Part shown: positions 27,145-36,256 of the stretch, piece by piece
Numbering within the stretch: the stretch's first letter is position 1
Layout of the letters: the number at the start of each line of letters is the position of its first letter
Source: Acetobacterium sp. KB-1
Lineage (GTDB): Bacteria > Bacillota > Clostridia > Eubacteriales > Eubacteriaceae
Direction: 5' to 3'
DNA: 64,000 nucleotides
NCBI RefSeq assembly: GCF_003260995.1
Contig: NZ_CP030040.1
Location: forward strand, 1,114,578-1,178,577
The notes under the pieces: generated by a model
What the model was told of the DNA's origin: nothing
The model's database searches: none
The model's input: the letters and a program-made list of their open reading frames with translations, nothing else
Position numbers and translations under genes: made by a program

Positions 27145-28311
27145 TTAAATTAGCTGTTTCCGATCCAGTATGGCATTACCAATAAATGACATCACCCCTA
27201 CACAAGCGAGCCCGACGGCCGCCAACAAAAATTTAATTTCAATGTTGCCACCAGCAAAATTAGCGACCCCATTAGAAACGATGGGTGAGACAAAGATCCC
27301 CACACTAGTCGAAGCCGTGACAATCGCAATCGCTAATGAACTAATAGAAGGATGTACCGCATTGGCTGCAGCAAAGGTTCCCGCCGGGTTGATGGTCGCC
27401 AGACAAAAACCACAGCACATGGCTCCAATAAACAGTGATGGCAGATTGCCCAGGACAAAGATCAGTAACATCCCCGTTCCACCGACGAGTAAGGATGCCG
27501 GAATCACCAACTTTTTTAAAACCCGCTGCATCCGTCCAAAAAATATACCAGTAAGCATTCCCGATGCCGACATCGCGGTGTTGATGAGTCCACTGGTAGA
27601 GGCATCTCCCAAACCCTTACCAGCGACATAGAGGGCAATATTTGTTTGAAAGACAAACAGAAAGACTCCAAACAAAAACATGGTCAAGGCTGTGAAATAA
27701 ACTCGGGCATTAAGCTTGGCACTTTTTTGGATGTGTTTTTCTTCGACATGAGCTGGCGGATTATCTTTAGGCAGATTTTTCATGACAATAACAATTACCG
27801 GAATAAAAATCAGATAAACCAGATAGGACATTTGCCAGGAAACCCCAGCCAGCATCCCGGAGCTAAATAGAAGTACCATGCTACCACCATTGACAAAGGC
27901 TGACTGAAGACCCATCAGAGCACCACTTTCCTCCGCCACAAAGTATTCCGCTATTAATGCCATCGACATCGTGGCGTTCATCCCCTGAGCAACCCCCAAC
28001 AGCAAACTGCAGCCCAGCAGCACATAAATACTGGTTGAACCAAAAAACAGGGCGATCATCCCCCCGGCCAGGCCGCAGACCAGACCAAAAATCACCAGGT
28101 TTTTCTTTGGCAGACGCAGCGATAAGGGCCCTGATGCAAAGGCAAACACCAGCCCCATCAATGCTGGAATGGTTAAAACCATCGAAATCAGCGACGGGTC
28201 CACCCCCACAAAATAAGCTTGAATATCAGCCAGAATTGCTGAAGCGGTCATCGATATCATCAATAATGATGATATCGACAGAATTGCAAGTTTAATTTTT
28301 CTCTTTTCCAA
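27145..28311 (-). CDS. MFS transporter, second copy
   Basis: The 388-residue carrier has about twelve helices. I use the TTG at 28311 as start because GGGAGGAAG lies five bases upstream; the longer frame to 28344 covers that ribosome site. The sequence VAQGMNATMSMALIAEYF and the glycine-rich helices are typical of the family. A TTTACCGGTTAAA element lies about 60 bases upstream of the start. It probably shares its inducer with the carrier at 24899. Confidence 0.8.
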   Translation of the reverse strand: MEKRKIKLAILSISSLLMISMTASAILADIQAYFVGVDPSLISMVLTIPALMGLVFAFASGPLSLRLPKKNLVIFGLVCGLAGGMIALFFGSTSIYVLLGCSLLLGVAQGMNATMSMALIAEYFVAEESGALMGLQSAFVNGGSMVLLFSSGMLAGVSWQMSYLVYLIFIPVIVIVMKNLPKDNPPAHVEEKHIQKSAKLNARVYFTALTMFLFGVFLFVFQTNIALYVAGKGLGDASTSGLINTAMSASGMLTGIFFGRMQRVLKKLVIPASLLVGGTGMLLIFVLGNLPSLFIGAMCCGFCLATINPAGTFAAANAVHPSISSLAIAIVTASTSVGIFVSPIVSNGVANFAGGNIEIKFLLAAVGLACVGVMSFIGNAILDRKQLI

Positions 28312-28370
28312 AACTTCCTCCCAATAATAATAACGTTTCTTCACCCGATAATTTCATTTATCACATTTAT

Positions 28371-28383
28371 TTTACCGGTTAAA
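28371..28383. promoter_or_regulatory. TetR operator candidate upstream of second MFS gene
   Basis: TTTACCGGTTAAA shares the ACCGGT core of the two sites near 26250 and 26330, and links this carrier to the same TetR regulator. Confidence 0.5.
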
Positions 28384-28905
28384 TTTAGTGTATTATATTA
28401 CATCATGATTTTTCTGTCAACGTGTTCAGTGTTAACAAGAGTCTACTTATGGCTACAAACCTTGAATTTTTCCTGAACTACGCAATATTTGTTTGTCACC
28501 TAGCCAATTGTCACTCACAGATTAATACCCTGGAAGAAAAGCTAAGGCTGTCTGCCCAAAGCAAACCAAAAGTAGATCTGATTCCAGTTGATTGTCTTTT
28601 TATAACGACATGAAAGAAATCCTTACCAAAACAAATATTGCGATAACGAAAGCCGGTCACTATGCCCATATTTTTTAATCAGACTGGTTATTTGTGACAA
28701 AAAAACACTGGTTTTTCTTTCTTTTAGCTTCAGCGCATGAAGAAAGCCTAAAAAGCCGTATTCAACAAAATGCTGGTTGAATACGGCTTCGTTTTACCTA
28801 ATTTTATTTTTCAATGCTCATAATTCGTTGTATTTACTTATTTCGGTCGTTAAGTTGCTTTCTGATTCATGTGATTCATTTCCATCGTTTAGATTGTTAA
28901 AAAAC
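28384..28905. other. Mostly gene-less gap
   Basis: The small open frame at 28422-28613 has no ribosome site or recognisable features. The only clear element is the terminator at 28755-28787. Confidence 0.5.
28755..28787 (-). terminator. Terminator of the glp operon
   Basis: GCCGTATTCAAC and its exact complement flank a nine-base loop. On the minus strand a TTTTT run follows. It lies about 120 bases after the glpK stop. Confidence 0.85.
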
Positions 28906-30393
28906 TCATTCCAACCAATCCATTGAGCGCTTAACGGCTTTATCCCAGAACGCACATAGTTCCTGACGCTTTTCTTCACCAATTTGTGGTTCGAATCGTT
29001 TTTCAATTTTCCAGAACTCGCTTATTTCTTCAAAACTATCCCAATAGCCGACTGCTAAACCAGCAGCATAAACTGCCCCCAGGGTAGTGGTTTCGGTAAT
29101 GATTGGCCGCTCAACAGGAATTCCTAAGATATCGGCTTGAAACTGAAGTAAAAAGTCACTTTTTGCGCCACCGCCGTCAGCCCTGAGTTTTGTTAGTTTA
29201 AAGCCGGATTTCTTCTCCATCACATTAAAAGCATCCTTCACCTGGAACGCCATCGATTCCAAAGCCGCCCGGGCAATGTGATGCTTGGTGGTGCCTCTGG
29301 AAATACCAATAATGGTACCTCTGGCATAGGAATCAAAATAGGGTGCCCCTAGCCCCACAAACGCCGGTACAAAATAAACCCCTAAACTGTCTTCCACTTG
29401 AAGCGCCAGTTCTTCCGCTTCTTTTGCGTCATTTATTATGCCCAGACCATCCCGCAGCCATTGGATCACCGCACCTGAAACATCTGCCATTCCTTCCAAG
29501 CCATAATCCGTTTTTCCTTTAGCACTCCATAAAACCGGTGAGAAAAGACCGTCGGAAGGGGGAACATAAGTATCTCCGGTATTCATTACCATAAAAGACC
29601 CGGTGCCATAAGTGTTTTTAGCCATGCCTTTTTCCAGACATCCCTGACCAAAGGCAGCCGACTGTTGATCACCTAAAATCCCGGCGACCGGAATTTCGGC
29701 CCCAAAGAAAACAGTGGGGTCGGTCAGCCCGTACACCTCACTGGAGGTTCTTAGTTCTGGCAATATTTCTTTGGGTATCTGCAATTCATTGAGAATCCAT
29801 TCGTCATAGTCAAGGTTTCTGGCATTTTGTAGCAGAGTAACTGATGCATTAGAATAATCCGTTACATGAACACGGCCTGCGGTAAGCTTCCAGACCAGCC
29901 ATGTGTCAATGGTTCCATAAAGCAATTCGCCCTTTTCGACTCCGGCCTTAACCTTGGGCTCATTGTCCAGAAGCCATCTAATTTTAGTTGCTGCATCATT
30001 AGGAACAATGATCATCCCGGTTCGATCCACAATACCGGCTCCATCTTTGGCTTCTAATGCTTCACAAATAGCCAAGCTCCGTCGATCCTGCCAGACAATC
30101 GCCCGACAAACTGGCTGACCTGTATTTTTATCCCAAAACACGGTCGTTTCGCGCTGATTGGTAATACCGATGGCTTCAAGGTCTTCTGGCTTGATGTTCC
30201 CATTTTTTAGTGCCTCAGCTACCATTTTCAAGGTAACCTCCCAAATTTCATTGGCGTCGTGCTCAACCCAGCCGGATTGAGGAAAATGCTGGGTAAATTC
30301 TGAATAAGCCTGTGAAATAATATTAACTGCCTGATCAAAGATCATCACCTTTATACCAGTTGTTCCTTCGTCAATCCCTAAAATATATTTCAT
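28906..30393 (-). CDS. glpK: Glycerol kinase
   Basis: The 495-residue protein is the normal length for GlpK. It opens ILGIDEGTTGIKVMIFDQ (ATP-binding fold). It contains GITNQRETTVFWDKNTG and GTGSFMVMNTGD, plus the ADGGGAKSDFLLQFQADILG stretch of the FGGY C-terminal domain. It phosphorylates glycerol to glycerol 3-phosphate in the cytoplasm. AAAGGAGG precedes the ATG, 11 bases after the amidohydrolase stop. It is the last gene of the glpP-SGNH-amidohydrolase operon. Confidence 0.93.
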   Translation of the reverse strand: MKYILGIDEGTTGIKVMIFDQAVNIISQAYSEFTQHFPQSGWVEHDANEIWEVTLKMVAEALKNGNIKPEDLEAIGITNQRETTVFWDKNTGQPVCRAIVWQDRRSLAICEALEAKDGAGIVDRTGMIIVPNDAATKIRWLLDNEPKVKAGVEKGELLYGTIDTWLVWKLTAGRVHVTDYSNASVTLLQNARNLDYDEWILNELQIPKEILPELRTSSEVYGLTDPTVFFGAEIPVAGILGDQQSAAFGQGCLEKGMAKNTYGTGSFMVMNTGDTYVPPSDGLFSPVLWSAKGKTDYGLEGMADVSGAVIQWLRDGLGIINDAKEAEELALQVEDSLGVYFVPAFVGLGAPYFDSYARGTIIGISRGTTKHHIARAALESMAFQVKDAFNVMEKKSGFKLTKLRADGGGAKSDFLLQFQADILGIPVERPIITETTTLGAVYAAGLAVGYWDSFEEISEFWKIEKRFEPQIGEEKRQELCAFWDKAVKRSMDWLE

Positions 30394-30404
30394 CTGATCC
30401 TCCT

Positions 30405-31937
30405 TTATTTTTTGTAGACAACGTTCCCTCTAAAAATTGTCATCTCAACACCAATATCTTTGATAGTTTCGGGTGAATCTTCCAGCGGATTTCGATTCAA
30501 AACGGTGACATCCCCACTTTTTCCGGGGCTTAAGCTACCGCGTATTTTTTCCTCTTTTGCGGTAAATGCACCATCAATGGTGAATAACCGGATTGCTTCA
30601 AAGGGAGTGATGGCATTCTGGCGATATGGTGGATTCACCGCCGCATGGATCCCCATAAGCGGATTAATTGGCGTCACATTTGAGTCCGATCCACCATTAA
30701 CAGTGATGCCAGCAGTAATAAAATCGCGAATCGGGTAGGCCCGTTGGTTTCGTTCTGGTCCTACCCGATTTTCATAAACACTACCCGGTCCTCCGCGCAA
30801 ATAGGTAAAGGCTGGCTGAGTAGAGATCACCACACCGAGAGCAGCCGCCCGGTTAATGTCTTGTTCATCAGGAAACCCAAAATGTTCAATCCGAAAGCGA
30901 TGATCAGTGACCGGGTAGTTAAGCAGCGCCTGTTCCAGACAATTTAAAACCTGGGCAATCGCCCGTTGACCAATGGCATGAAAACCCGTTTGCAAGCCAG
31001 CTCGATGAGCGGATTCAATATAGTTGATAATCCACCCATCGGAGTAATAGAGTTCACCCAGGATACTAGGATCGTCAGCATAGGGTTCATTAAAAGCAGC
31101 CGTTCGTGAACCGATAGAACCATCCAAAAGAATATCGGTGCCGATTATTTTCAAGTTTTTTTCCACCACATTTTCCACCGCAGTGGTGCACCAGTGGAGT
31201 ACCACATGAATCGGCAAGTTTTTTATTATTTCTAAAAATACTGGAATATCCTCATCTGACGACAAATCCCCGCCTTCCATTGCATGAATCGTGGTTACAC
31301 CCTTTTCCACCGCCATTTTTGCAGTATGACGAATGGCCTCTTCCCGCTGTTCCCAGGTTAACTTATCAAAAAAATATTTTCGGGCATGGGCATTGGCCAA
31401 CGCATGAAGTCTTCCCGTCAGGTTCCCATTATTATCCCTGCTCAGCCCTTCTTCATTTCCAGTAAACGCCATGATTTCCATGGCCAGGGTATTCACCTGG
31501 GTATAATGTAATCCCCGATCAATGAGATACACAGGCCGTTCACCAAAAAATACATCCAGTTCCTTAGCATTCGGTGGCCTTTTCTCAATCAACCGGGATT
31601 CATCCAGTCCGTAGCCAAATACCCAATTTTCTTTCTTGGCTGATTTTTTCAGTTTTGTTATCACTTCATTAATGGATTGACAGTCAAACAAATTGATGCC
31701 TAAAGCTGACAAGCCGGTGCTCATCATGTGAACATGACAATCATGAAGACCGGGCAAAAATGTTTTTCCCTCCAGATCAATCATCTCTGCTTTTTCCTGG
31801 ACGGCCAGTTTTTTTATTTCTTGACTACTTCCGATTTTTGTAATTATTCCATCGCTGATATAAATACCCTGGCATAGAGGTTGCTCTTTATCCATGGTGA
31901 TACCAACTCCATTAATGAGGGCAAGTTTATTTTCCAT
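30405..31937 (-). CDS. YtcJ-like metal-dependent amidohydrolase
   Basis: The 510-residue protein starts at the ATG at 31937 (GGAAGGAG upstream). It has the amidohydrolase metal motif PGLHDCHVHMMSTGL, a later GLQTGFHAIGQRAI histidine and the NGGSDSNVTPINPL aspartate near the C-terminus. Members hydrolyse amides, imides or formamides; the natural substrate is unknown. It lies between an SGNH hydrolase and glycerol kinase in the GlpP operon. The set could therefore break down a glycerol-containing ester or a related compound before phosphorylation, which is an inference. Confidence 0.82.
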   Translation of the reverse strand: MENKLALINGVGITMDKEQPLCQGIYISDGIITKIGSSQEIKKLAVQEKAEMIDLEGKTFLPGLHDCHVHMMSTGLSALGINLFDCQSINEVITKLKKSAKKENWVFGYGLDESRLIEKRPPNAKELDVFFGERPVYLIDRGLHYTQVNTLAMEIMAFTGNEEGLSRDNNGNLTGRLHALANAHARKYFFDKLTWEQREEAIRHTAKMAVEKGVTTIHAMEGGDLSSDEDIPVFLEIIKNLPIHVVLHWCTTAVENVVEKNLKIIGTDILLDGSIGSRTAAFNEPYADDPSILGELYYSDGWIINYIESAHRAGLQTGFHAIGQRAIAQVLNCLEQALLNYPVTDHRFRIEHFGFPDEQDINRAAALGVVISTQPAFTYLRGGPGSVYENRVGPERNQRAYPIRDFITAGITVNGGSDSNVTPINPLMGIHAAVNPPYRQNAITPFEAIRLFTIDGAFTAKEEKIRGSLSPGKSGDVTVLNRNPLEDSPETIKDIGVEMTIFRGNVVYKK

Positions 31938-32011
31938 TGCCGACTCCTTCCTCATTCTGTTCAATATGGTTTTAACTATCACAGGCGACACGAGGTCGCC
32001 TGTTTTTTTAT

Positions 32012-32659
32012 CTATTCGAGTATCTTTTTAACTTCAGTTGCGACAGCTTTTCCCAATGTCGAGTGGCCACTTGCATCCAGATGCAAACCATCAATAGCGC
32101 TAACTTTGGCAACTGTTCCAGCATCAAAGAAGGCTACTCCCCGACTTTCTGCCACACCTTTATAAAATTGTGCCATTTGAACCGATTTTTCTCGGTTTCC
32201 TTCAAACATATACTTAAAAAGACCATCTTCGATCGGGCCCAGTGGTGGCGGTGCAATGAATAACACCTTTGGTCCCTTGGCACCGAACGCGCCGATCTGT
32301 GCCAAGGTTTTATCCAGAATAATGCTGGCGCCATTGGCAATATCCTGGGCGGTAACGGTATAACGACATTTTAAATCATTGGTACCAATCATAATAATGA
32401 CTAAATCCAGCGGGGCATGGGAATCCAGCAACGGAATAATATGGTGCTTTCCACAACGATATTCTTCAATGGGATCATCCCAAACGGTGGTCCGACCATT
32501 TAAACCTTCCGGGATCACTTTATAGTCATTGCCCAACTCTGCCTGCAATACTCCTGCCCACCGAACTTCATCTGGCCACCGCTTGATCACTGAAACCAGG
32601 TCATTGGATGGATCCCACCCCCAGGTGTTTGAGTCACCAAAAATCATCACATTTTTCAT
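32012..32659 (-). CDS. SGNH/GDSL esterase
   Basis: The 215-residue protein starts at the ATG at 32659, seven bases after GGAGG. It has the four SGNH blocks: GDSNTWGWDPS (nucleophile Ser), G in EGLNGRTTVWDD, IMIGTNDLK (Asn) and DGLHLDASGH (Asp/His). No signal peptide is seen, so it acts inside the cell. It resembles arylesterase/carbohydrate-deacetylase members. In the glp operon it may release glycerol from acylated precursors; this is a guess from context. Confidence 0.85.
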   Translation of the reverse strand: MKNVMIFGDSNTWGWDPSNDLVSVIKRWPDEVRWAGVLQAELGNDYKVIPEGLNGRTTVWDDPIEEYRCGKHHIIPLLDSHAPLDLVIIMIGTNDLKCRYTVTAQDIANGASIILDKTLAQIGAFGAKGPKVLFIAPPPLGPIEDGLFKYMFEGNREKSVQMAQFYKGVAESRGVAFFDAGTVAKVSAIDGLHLDASGHSTLGKAVATEVKKILE

Positions 32660-32707
32660 TCGTTTTTCCTCCACTTATATAAATTTTTGATACCAATTAT
32701 AATGGCT

Positions 32708-33283
32708 TCAGCATTCCAGATTCCAGAGTTCCCAATTACTGGTAGCTACAGCCGCAATCCCTGTTTTGATGGCAGCGCTGATCTGCTCACAAGTTGTCAT
32801 TAATCCCCCTAAAATAATTGGTGCTTGAGTTTCTTTTTTTATGTCACCAATAATTCTTTCCGGAATAGTTCCCGGCATTAGAATGACCACATCGGGTTCA
32901 TGTTCTTTGATGCTCACAAGGCCAGTTCGACACGCATTTGAATCGATCACAAAAAATCCAAACGCTGAAATCAATCCTGTTTCTTTGATATACTTCACAC
33001 AGGGGGATTTCATCGTAATGACACAATCCACACCACAGTTAGCCATATACTGAATACCCATTTTATCTCGGGCAATTCCTTTGATTGAATCCTGATGGAC
33101 CATCACTTTTTTTCCGGAACGATGGATATGACTAACTAATTGGGGCAAAGTATTGACATCTCCCAATTTGAGCATAATCCAATCAGCGTCGGTTTTTTCC
33201 ATGGCATAGAGTAACTCTTTCCGTTGATGTACAGAAGGAATGACCGATTTAAACCGTAATGTCTCAGACTTATTTGTGACCAT
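32708..33283 (-). CDS. glpP: Glycerol operon antiterminator GlpP
   Basis: The 191-residue protein has the GlpP TIM-barrel family features: WIMLKLGDVNTLPQLVSHIH, VMVHQDSIKGIARDK and VILMPGTIPE near the middle. I start at the ATG at 33283 (AGGTGA five bases upstream). In Bacillus, GlpP binds glycerol-3-phosphate and antiterminates glp leaders. Here it is the first gene of the glp operon. A hairpin with a T-run lies in its own leader, consistent with autoregulated attenuation. Confidence 0.88.
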   Translation of the reverse strand: MVTNKSETLRFKSVIPSVHQRKELLYAMEKTDADWIMLKLGDVNTLPQLVSHIHRSGKKVMVHQDSIKGIARDKMGIQYMANCGVDCVITMKSPCVKYIKETGLISAFGFFVIDSNACRTGLVSIKEHEPDVVILMPGTIPERIIGDIKKETQAPIILGGLMTTCEQISAAIKTGIAAVATSNWELWNLEC

Positions 33284-33336
33284 AAATTTCACCTGTTTCT
33301 TTCATTAAAGACTCTCTTTTTTCTTTGCTAAGCATG

Positions 33337-33408
33337 AAAAAAGTCCGCATCATACAAAGGACACAATCCAGTCAATCCTGTTTGCTTCATCCTCAGTATC
33401 ATACGGAC
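33337..33408 (-). promoter_or_regulatory. Terminator-like hairpin in the glpP leader
   Basis: On the minus strand, 13-base arms (33408-33396 and 33355-33343) pair at 12 positions including one G-U, with a 40-base loop, and TTTTTT follows at 33342-33337. It lies about 60 bases before the glpP start. This fits an attenuator that GlpP could bind. Confidence 0.55.
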
Positions 33409-33545
33409 ATCTCTTAAACTCTTGTCCAACACTATTCTATTGTAATGGTTTTCTTTTTAAATTTTATAACTTTTTTACCACGGTGTCAATAGCTAGTATG
33501 TTAAAAAATAGCGATGATGGGCTCTGGCGATCATCCGCAAATTCT

Positions 33546-33585
33546 AAAAAAGCCGCAGCAACCTTTTGGGGTTGCTACGGCTTTT
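33546..33585. terminator. Bidirectional terminator after the nitroreductase gene
   Basis: AAAAAAGCCGcAGCAACC pairs with GGTTGCtACGGCTTTT with one mismatch, 27 bases after the nitroreductase stop. Confidence 0.85.
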
Positions 33586-33611
33586 GATCGTTTGATAGTA
33601 ATTTTCTGGAC

Positions 33612-34103
33612 TTATTCGAAATGGACTCGGGTTACATCAAACCGGTCTTTCTGATCAGCTTCTGCAACCGGGTAACCAATTGGAATAATGGCGTAGGGTG
33701 TCAGATGATCCGGTACCTTTAACACGTTTCGGACATTTTCCATCCGGTCTGCCAACGGTGCAATACCAATCCAGACAGCACCCAGACCCAGTTCGGTGAC
33801 TTCCAAAAGTATATTCTGGGTACAAGCAGCCATATCAATATCGGCAAATTCCGGCATCATCATTTCTTTACGGTAAACTGGTACAATCGCCATGGCGGCA
33901 TCCTTGATGCATCCACCATAGGGACTACAATCAGCCAGCGCCGCCATGGTTTCTTTCTTTTTAACCACATAAAACTCCCAGGGCTGTTGATTGGCAGCTG
34001 ATGGGGCGGCCATCGCGGCTCTTAGAATCGCATCAATTTTTTCCCCTTCCACTTCTTTATTTTCATACTTTCTAACACTGGTTCGACTAAAAATTGCACT
34101 CAT
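33612..34103 (-). CDS. Nitroreductase-family FMN protein
   Basis: The 163-residue protein begins with the flavin-phosphate motif SRTSVRKYENKEV and has AAMAAPSAANQQPWEFYVV. A C-terminal AIIPIGYPVAEADQKDRF stretch follows. This is the short type that dimerises around FMN and uses NAD(P)H. GGAGG precedes the ATG. It is a single-gene unit. The acceptor (nitro compound, quinone, halogenated aromatic) is unknown. Confidence 0.88.
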   Translation of the reverse strand: MSAIFSRTSVRKYENKEVEGEKIDAILRAAMAAPSAANQQPWEFYVVKKKETMAALADCSPYGGCIKDAAMAIVPVYRKEMMMPEFADIDMAACTQNILLEVTELGLGAVWIGIAPLADRMENVRNVLKVPDHLTPYAIIPIGYPVAEADQKDRFDVTRVHFE

Positions 34104-34300
34104 TTTTTTCCTCCAATAATTTTATAATTGTAATTTTGTGATTGCATATGTCTTACTTCTATTCATGTTATCATTTTACCAATGATTTTCAAAAATACAA
34201 GTATACACGTATTAGTCACTTACTACCCAAAATGATAGTAAGTATCCATTATAATTTAAAAGGAATCCCTAATGACCGAAAAAAACATTTCTGAACCAAT
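34104..34300. other. Short gap between nitroreductase and DUF1848 genes
   Basis: AT-rich with no clear hairpin or gene. Confidence 0.5.
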
Positions 34301-35233
34301 TTATAAAAATAATGACAGCTGCCGATCCAGATAGGATACCTGTTTGGCTTCTTTGATAACATCTTCTGACATGGCATTGCCAATTAAAAAAGGCGAACTT
34401 GGATCGTGGTTTTTCATGTTGTACTTAACCGTTTGGTCATCGTGATTGGCATAACAGTATCGACAACCATGACCACAGGTATTGTAAACCCCGATATCGC
34501 TGCCCAGCAGACAGTCACAGCCTGTCCGACTATTATGACGGTTTTTGGGTACTTTCAAACTGACTCCGATAGCGCGCTCCAACACAGCCTTTGTCATACA
34601 GCCGTAACAGTCAACCCCATAGGGTTCCAGCTCCGTTCCTTCACAACAGGTCCGCAGCGTCATCTTATTTTTTCCGGCGATAGCGGCAAAAGTCTGTCCG
34701 ATTTGAATGCGTTCTGCTGCCGTGACCGCCTGAACACCATTAAAATTACGCCGGGTTTTTTTATAAAGATCGATAAAGCTAATCACCGCCTGATCAGTAT
34801 AGCCGCTGAGGCTGGCGGCCATTTGCTCAAAGCTTTCCAAATGGAATTCCATCGGATATTGTTCCGAAATAAAAATCGGATCATAGCGCCAACCCACGGC
34901 CCGAATCCCCACCGCCTCGGACAGTCGTTTAAAGGACTCAATGACCTGGACCTTGTCCGGCACATGGGGTTCAATGTCCCGGCCATAGGGGGTAATAGTC
35001 ACAAACCAGAACTGTTTAAAAATACTGATTTCCGCCAGCCGGTCAAGCATCGGAGCCGGATTTTTGGTGCAGAAAGCCAGACAATCGACCACCTCCGGGC
35101 TCAAGCGGTATCGGATGACCTGCTGGGGATAATAGGGATTGCGAACCATGACATCACCTGCCCGGATACGATTATAAAACCACGCGTTATAAAATGCCGG
35201 AATATCGGTGCGATTGCCGGTGTTTAAAATCAT
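34301..35233 (-). CDS. DUF1848 protein with C-terminal cysteine cluster
   Basis: The 310-residue protein begins MILNTGNRTDIPAFYNAWFY, typical of DUF1848, and includes the motif DCLAFCTKNPAPML. The C-terminal region has CCEGTELEPYGVDCYGC and GCDCLLGSDIG followed by NTCGHGCRYCYAN. The last resembles a radical-SAM-like CxxxCxxC cluster site, and a metal-radical role is possible but unproven. Its ATG overlaps the stop of the DUF2284 gene. Function unknown. Confidence 0.75.
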   Translation of the reverse strand: MILNTGNRTDIPAFYNAWFYNRIRAGDVMVRNPYYPQQVIRYRLSPEVVDCLAFCTKNPAPMLDRLAEISIFKQFWFVTITPYGRDIEPHVPDKVQVIESFKRLSEAVGIRAVGWRYDPIFISEQYPMEFHLESFEQMAASLSGYTDQAVISFIDLYKKTRRNFNGVQAVTAAERIQIGQTFAAIAGKNKMTLRTCCEGTELEPYGVDCYGCMTKAVLERAIGVSLKVPKNRHNSRTGCDCLLGSDIGVYNTCGHGCRYCYANHDDQTVKYNMKNHDPSSPFLIGNAMSEDVIKEAKQVSYLDRQLSLFL

Positions 35234-35772
35234 CTTGCCGATCCTTCCCGATATACCACCAGCCCAAAATACGTCACCTTATCTGCACCGTTGTTGTACT
35301 TCATTCCCAGATCTCGACTCAGTTGGACTACATCAATTCCTGCTGCTTCCAGAGATGGAATCGCCTCATCTGGGAACCGGCATGGCTCATCATCAAGAAT
35401 GGCGCATTTTTCACAGATTCCACAGGTTCCCGCTGTAAAAAAAACACCATTCTGATGATCTGCTTTTGCCTTCCTGTTAATTTCCTGAATGATTTCCCGA
35501 AAGGCAACTCCAGCCGCTACCATCCCTTTATAATCACTGCGTGACTTGATCGGATAGGCTTTCGAAAAGACCAATCCGTGATCATACTGTTTAATCATCT
35601 GGCGATAATGATCCAGATTTCCCACTGCCGGTGGACACATGTGATTCTTACCATAAAATCCGCAATAATTATCGGCACAACGATCACGCACCTCCTGGGT
35701 GATCTGAATGTCTTTGATATCCTTAAGTTCTGCGATCTCAGTAAATTCTCCCTGTTTTAGATAATCTTTCAT
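35230..35772 (-). CDS. DUF2284 metal-binding protein
   Basis: The 180-residue protein carries YCGFYGKNHMCPPAVGN and a downstream TAGTCGICEKCAIL plus DEPCRFP. Four to six cysteines of this pattern probably hold an Fe-S cluster. It is common in anaerobes. AGGAGG precedes the ATG, and it is coupled to the DUF1848 gene by a 4-base overlap, so the two probably act together. The reaction is unknown. Confidence 0.75.
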   Translation of the reverse strand: MKDYLKQGEFTEIAELKDIKDIQITQEVRDRCADNYCGFYGKNHMCPPAVGNLDHYRQMIKQYDHGLVFSKAYPIKSRSDYKGMVAAGVAFREIIQEINRKAKADHQNGVFFTAGTCGICEKCAILDDEPCRFPDEAIPSLEAAGIDVVQLSRDLGMKYNNGADKVTYFGLVVYREGSAR

Positions 35773-36094
35773 TCGTGTTTCCTCCTATTTGAGCCTGCTC
35801 TTTAGCCATATCCAGCTTTGACTATTAGTTCTCATTACAATTGTAGGTGGCTTGCGGTTGCAAGAAGCAATAACCTATTTTAGCATTAGGATCGTGTAAC
35901 AACAAGTTTAAATCGTTAATCGGTTGGTTCGTTTATCTGTTTGACGACTTCATCGATCACAATCGCTCCGACAATTTTGCTTCCTTTTTCTGCTCAACAC
36001 TTTCGTCTTGCAAAGGTTTTGATCTCTTAACATATTGTAAGTTGGCTGGATTGAGTTGGCTATGATATAATTTCTAGAGAAAACGCTTAGACTA

Positions 36095-36178
36095 ATGGTA
36101 AAGAAGAAAACCGAAGACAAAATGTTGTTGGATGAAATGATAAACGAAATGAAAAAAACTGAAACCTTGGAGGAATAA
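36095..36178 (+). CDS. Possible 27-residue leader or remnant peptide
   Basis: The open frame MVKKKTEDKMLLDEMI... is charged and helical. It stops just before the lipid-kinase remnant and contains that gene's GGAGG ribosome site. It has no ribosome site of its own. A -10-like TATAAT lies at 36066-36071. It could be the tail of a deleted gene. Confidence 0.25.
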   Translation: MVKKKTEDKMLLDEMINEMKKTETLEE

Positions 36179-36181
36179 ACA

Positions 36182-36256
36182 ATGAAAATTTTAAAAACAA
36201 ATCTGTTACCAAAACGCCTTAAACTCATTTTTAATACCGGTTCTAGAGCAAAATGA
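36182..36256 (+). pseudogene. Truncated start of a lipid-kinase gene
   Basis: The 24 codons read MKILKTNLLPKRLKLIFNTG..., matching METLKTKLQPQRVKLIFNPG of the intact kinase at 62007. They keep its GGAGG ribosome site and end in TGA that overlaps the next ATG. Nearly the whole kinase body has been deleted. The remaining mini-gene could still couple translation into PAP2. Confidence 0.8.

Noticed and set aside
28422-28613. 63-codon frame in the gap before the glp terminator
   Set aside because: No ribosome site, no motif; probably chance.
34406-35227. 273-codon plus-strand frame
   Set aside because: It lies fully opposite the DUF1848 gene, which has a clear start, coupling to DUF2284 and family motifs.
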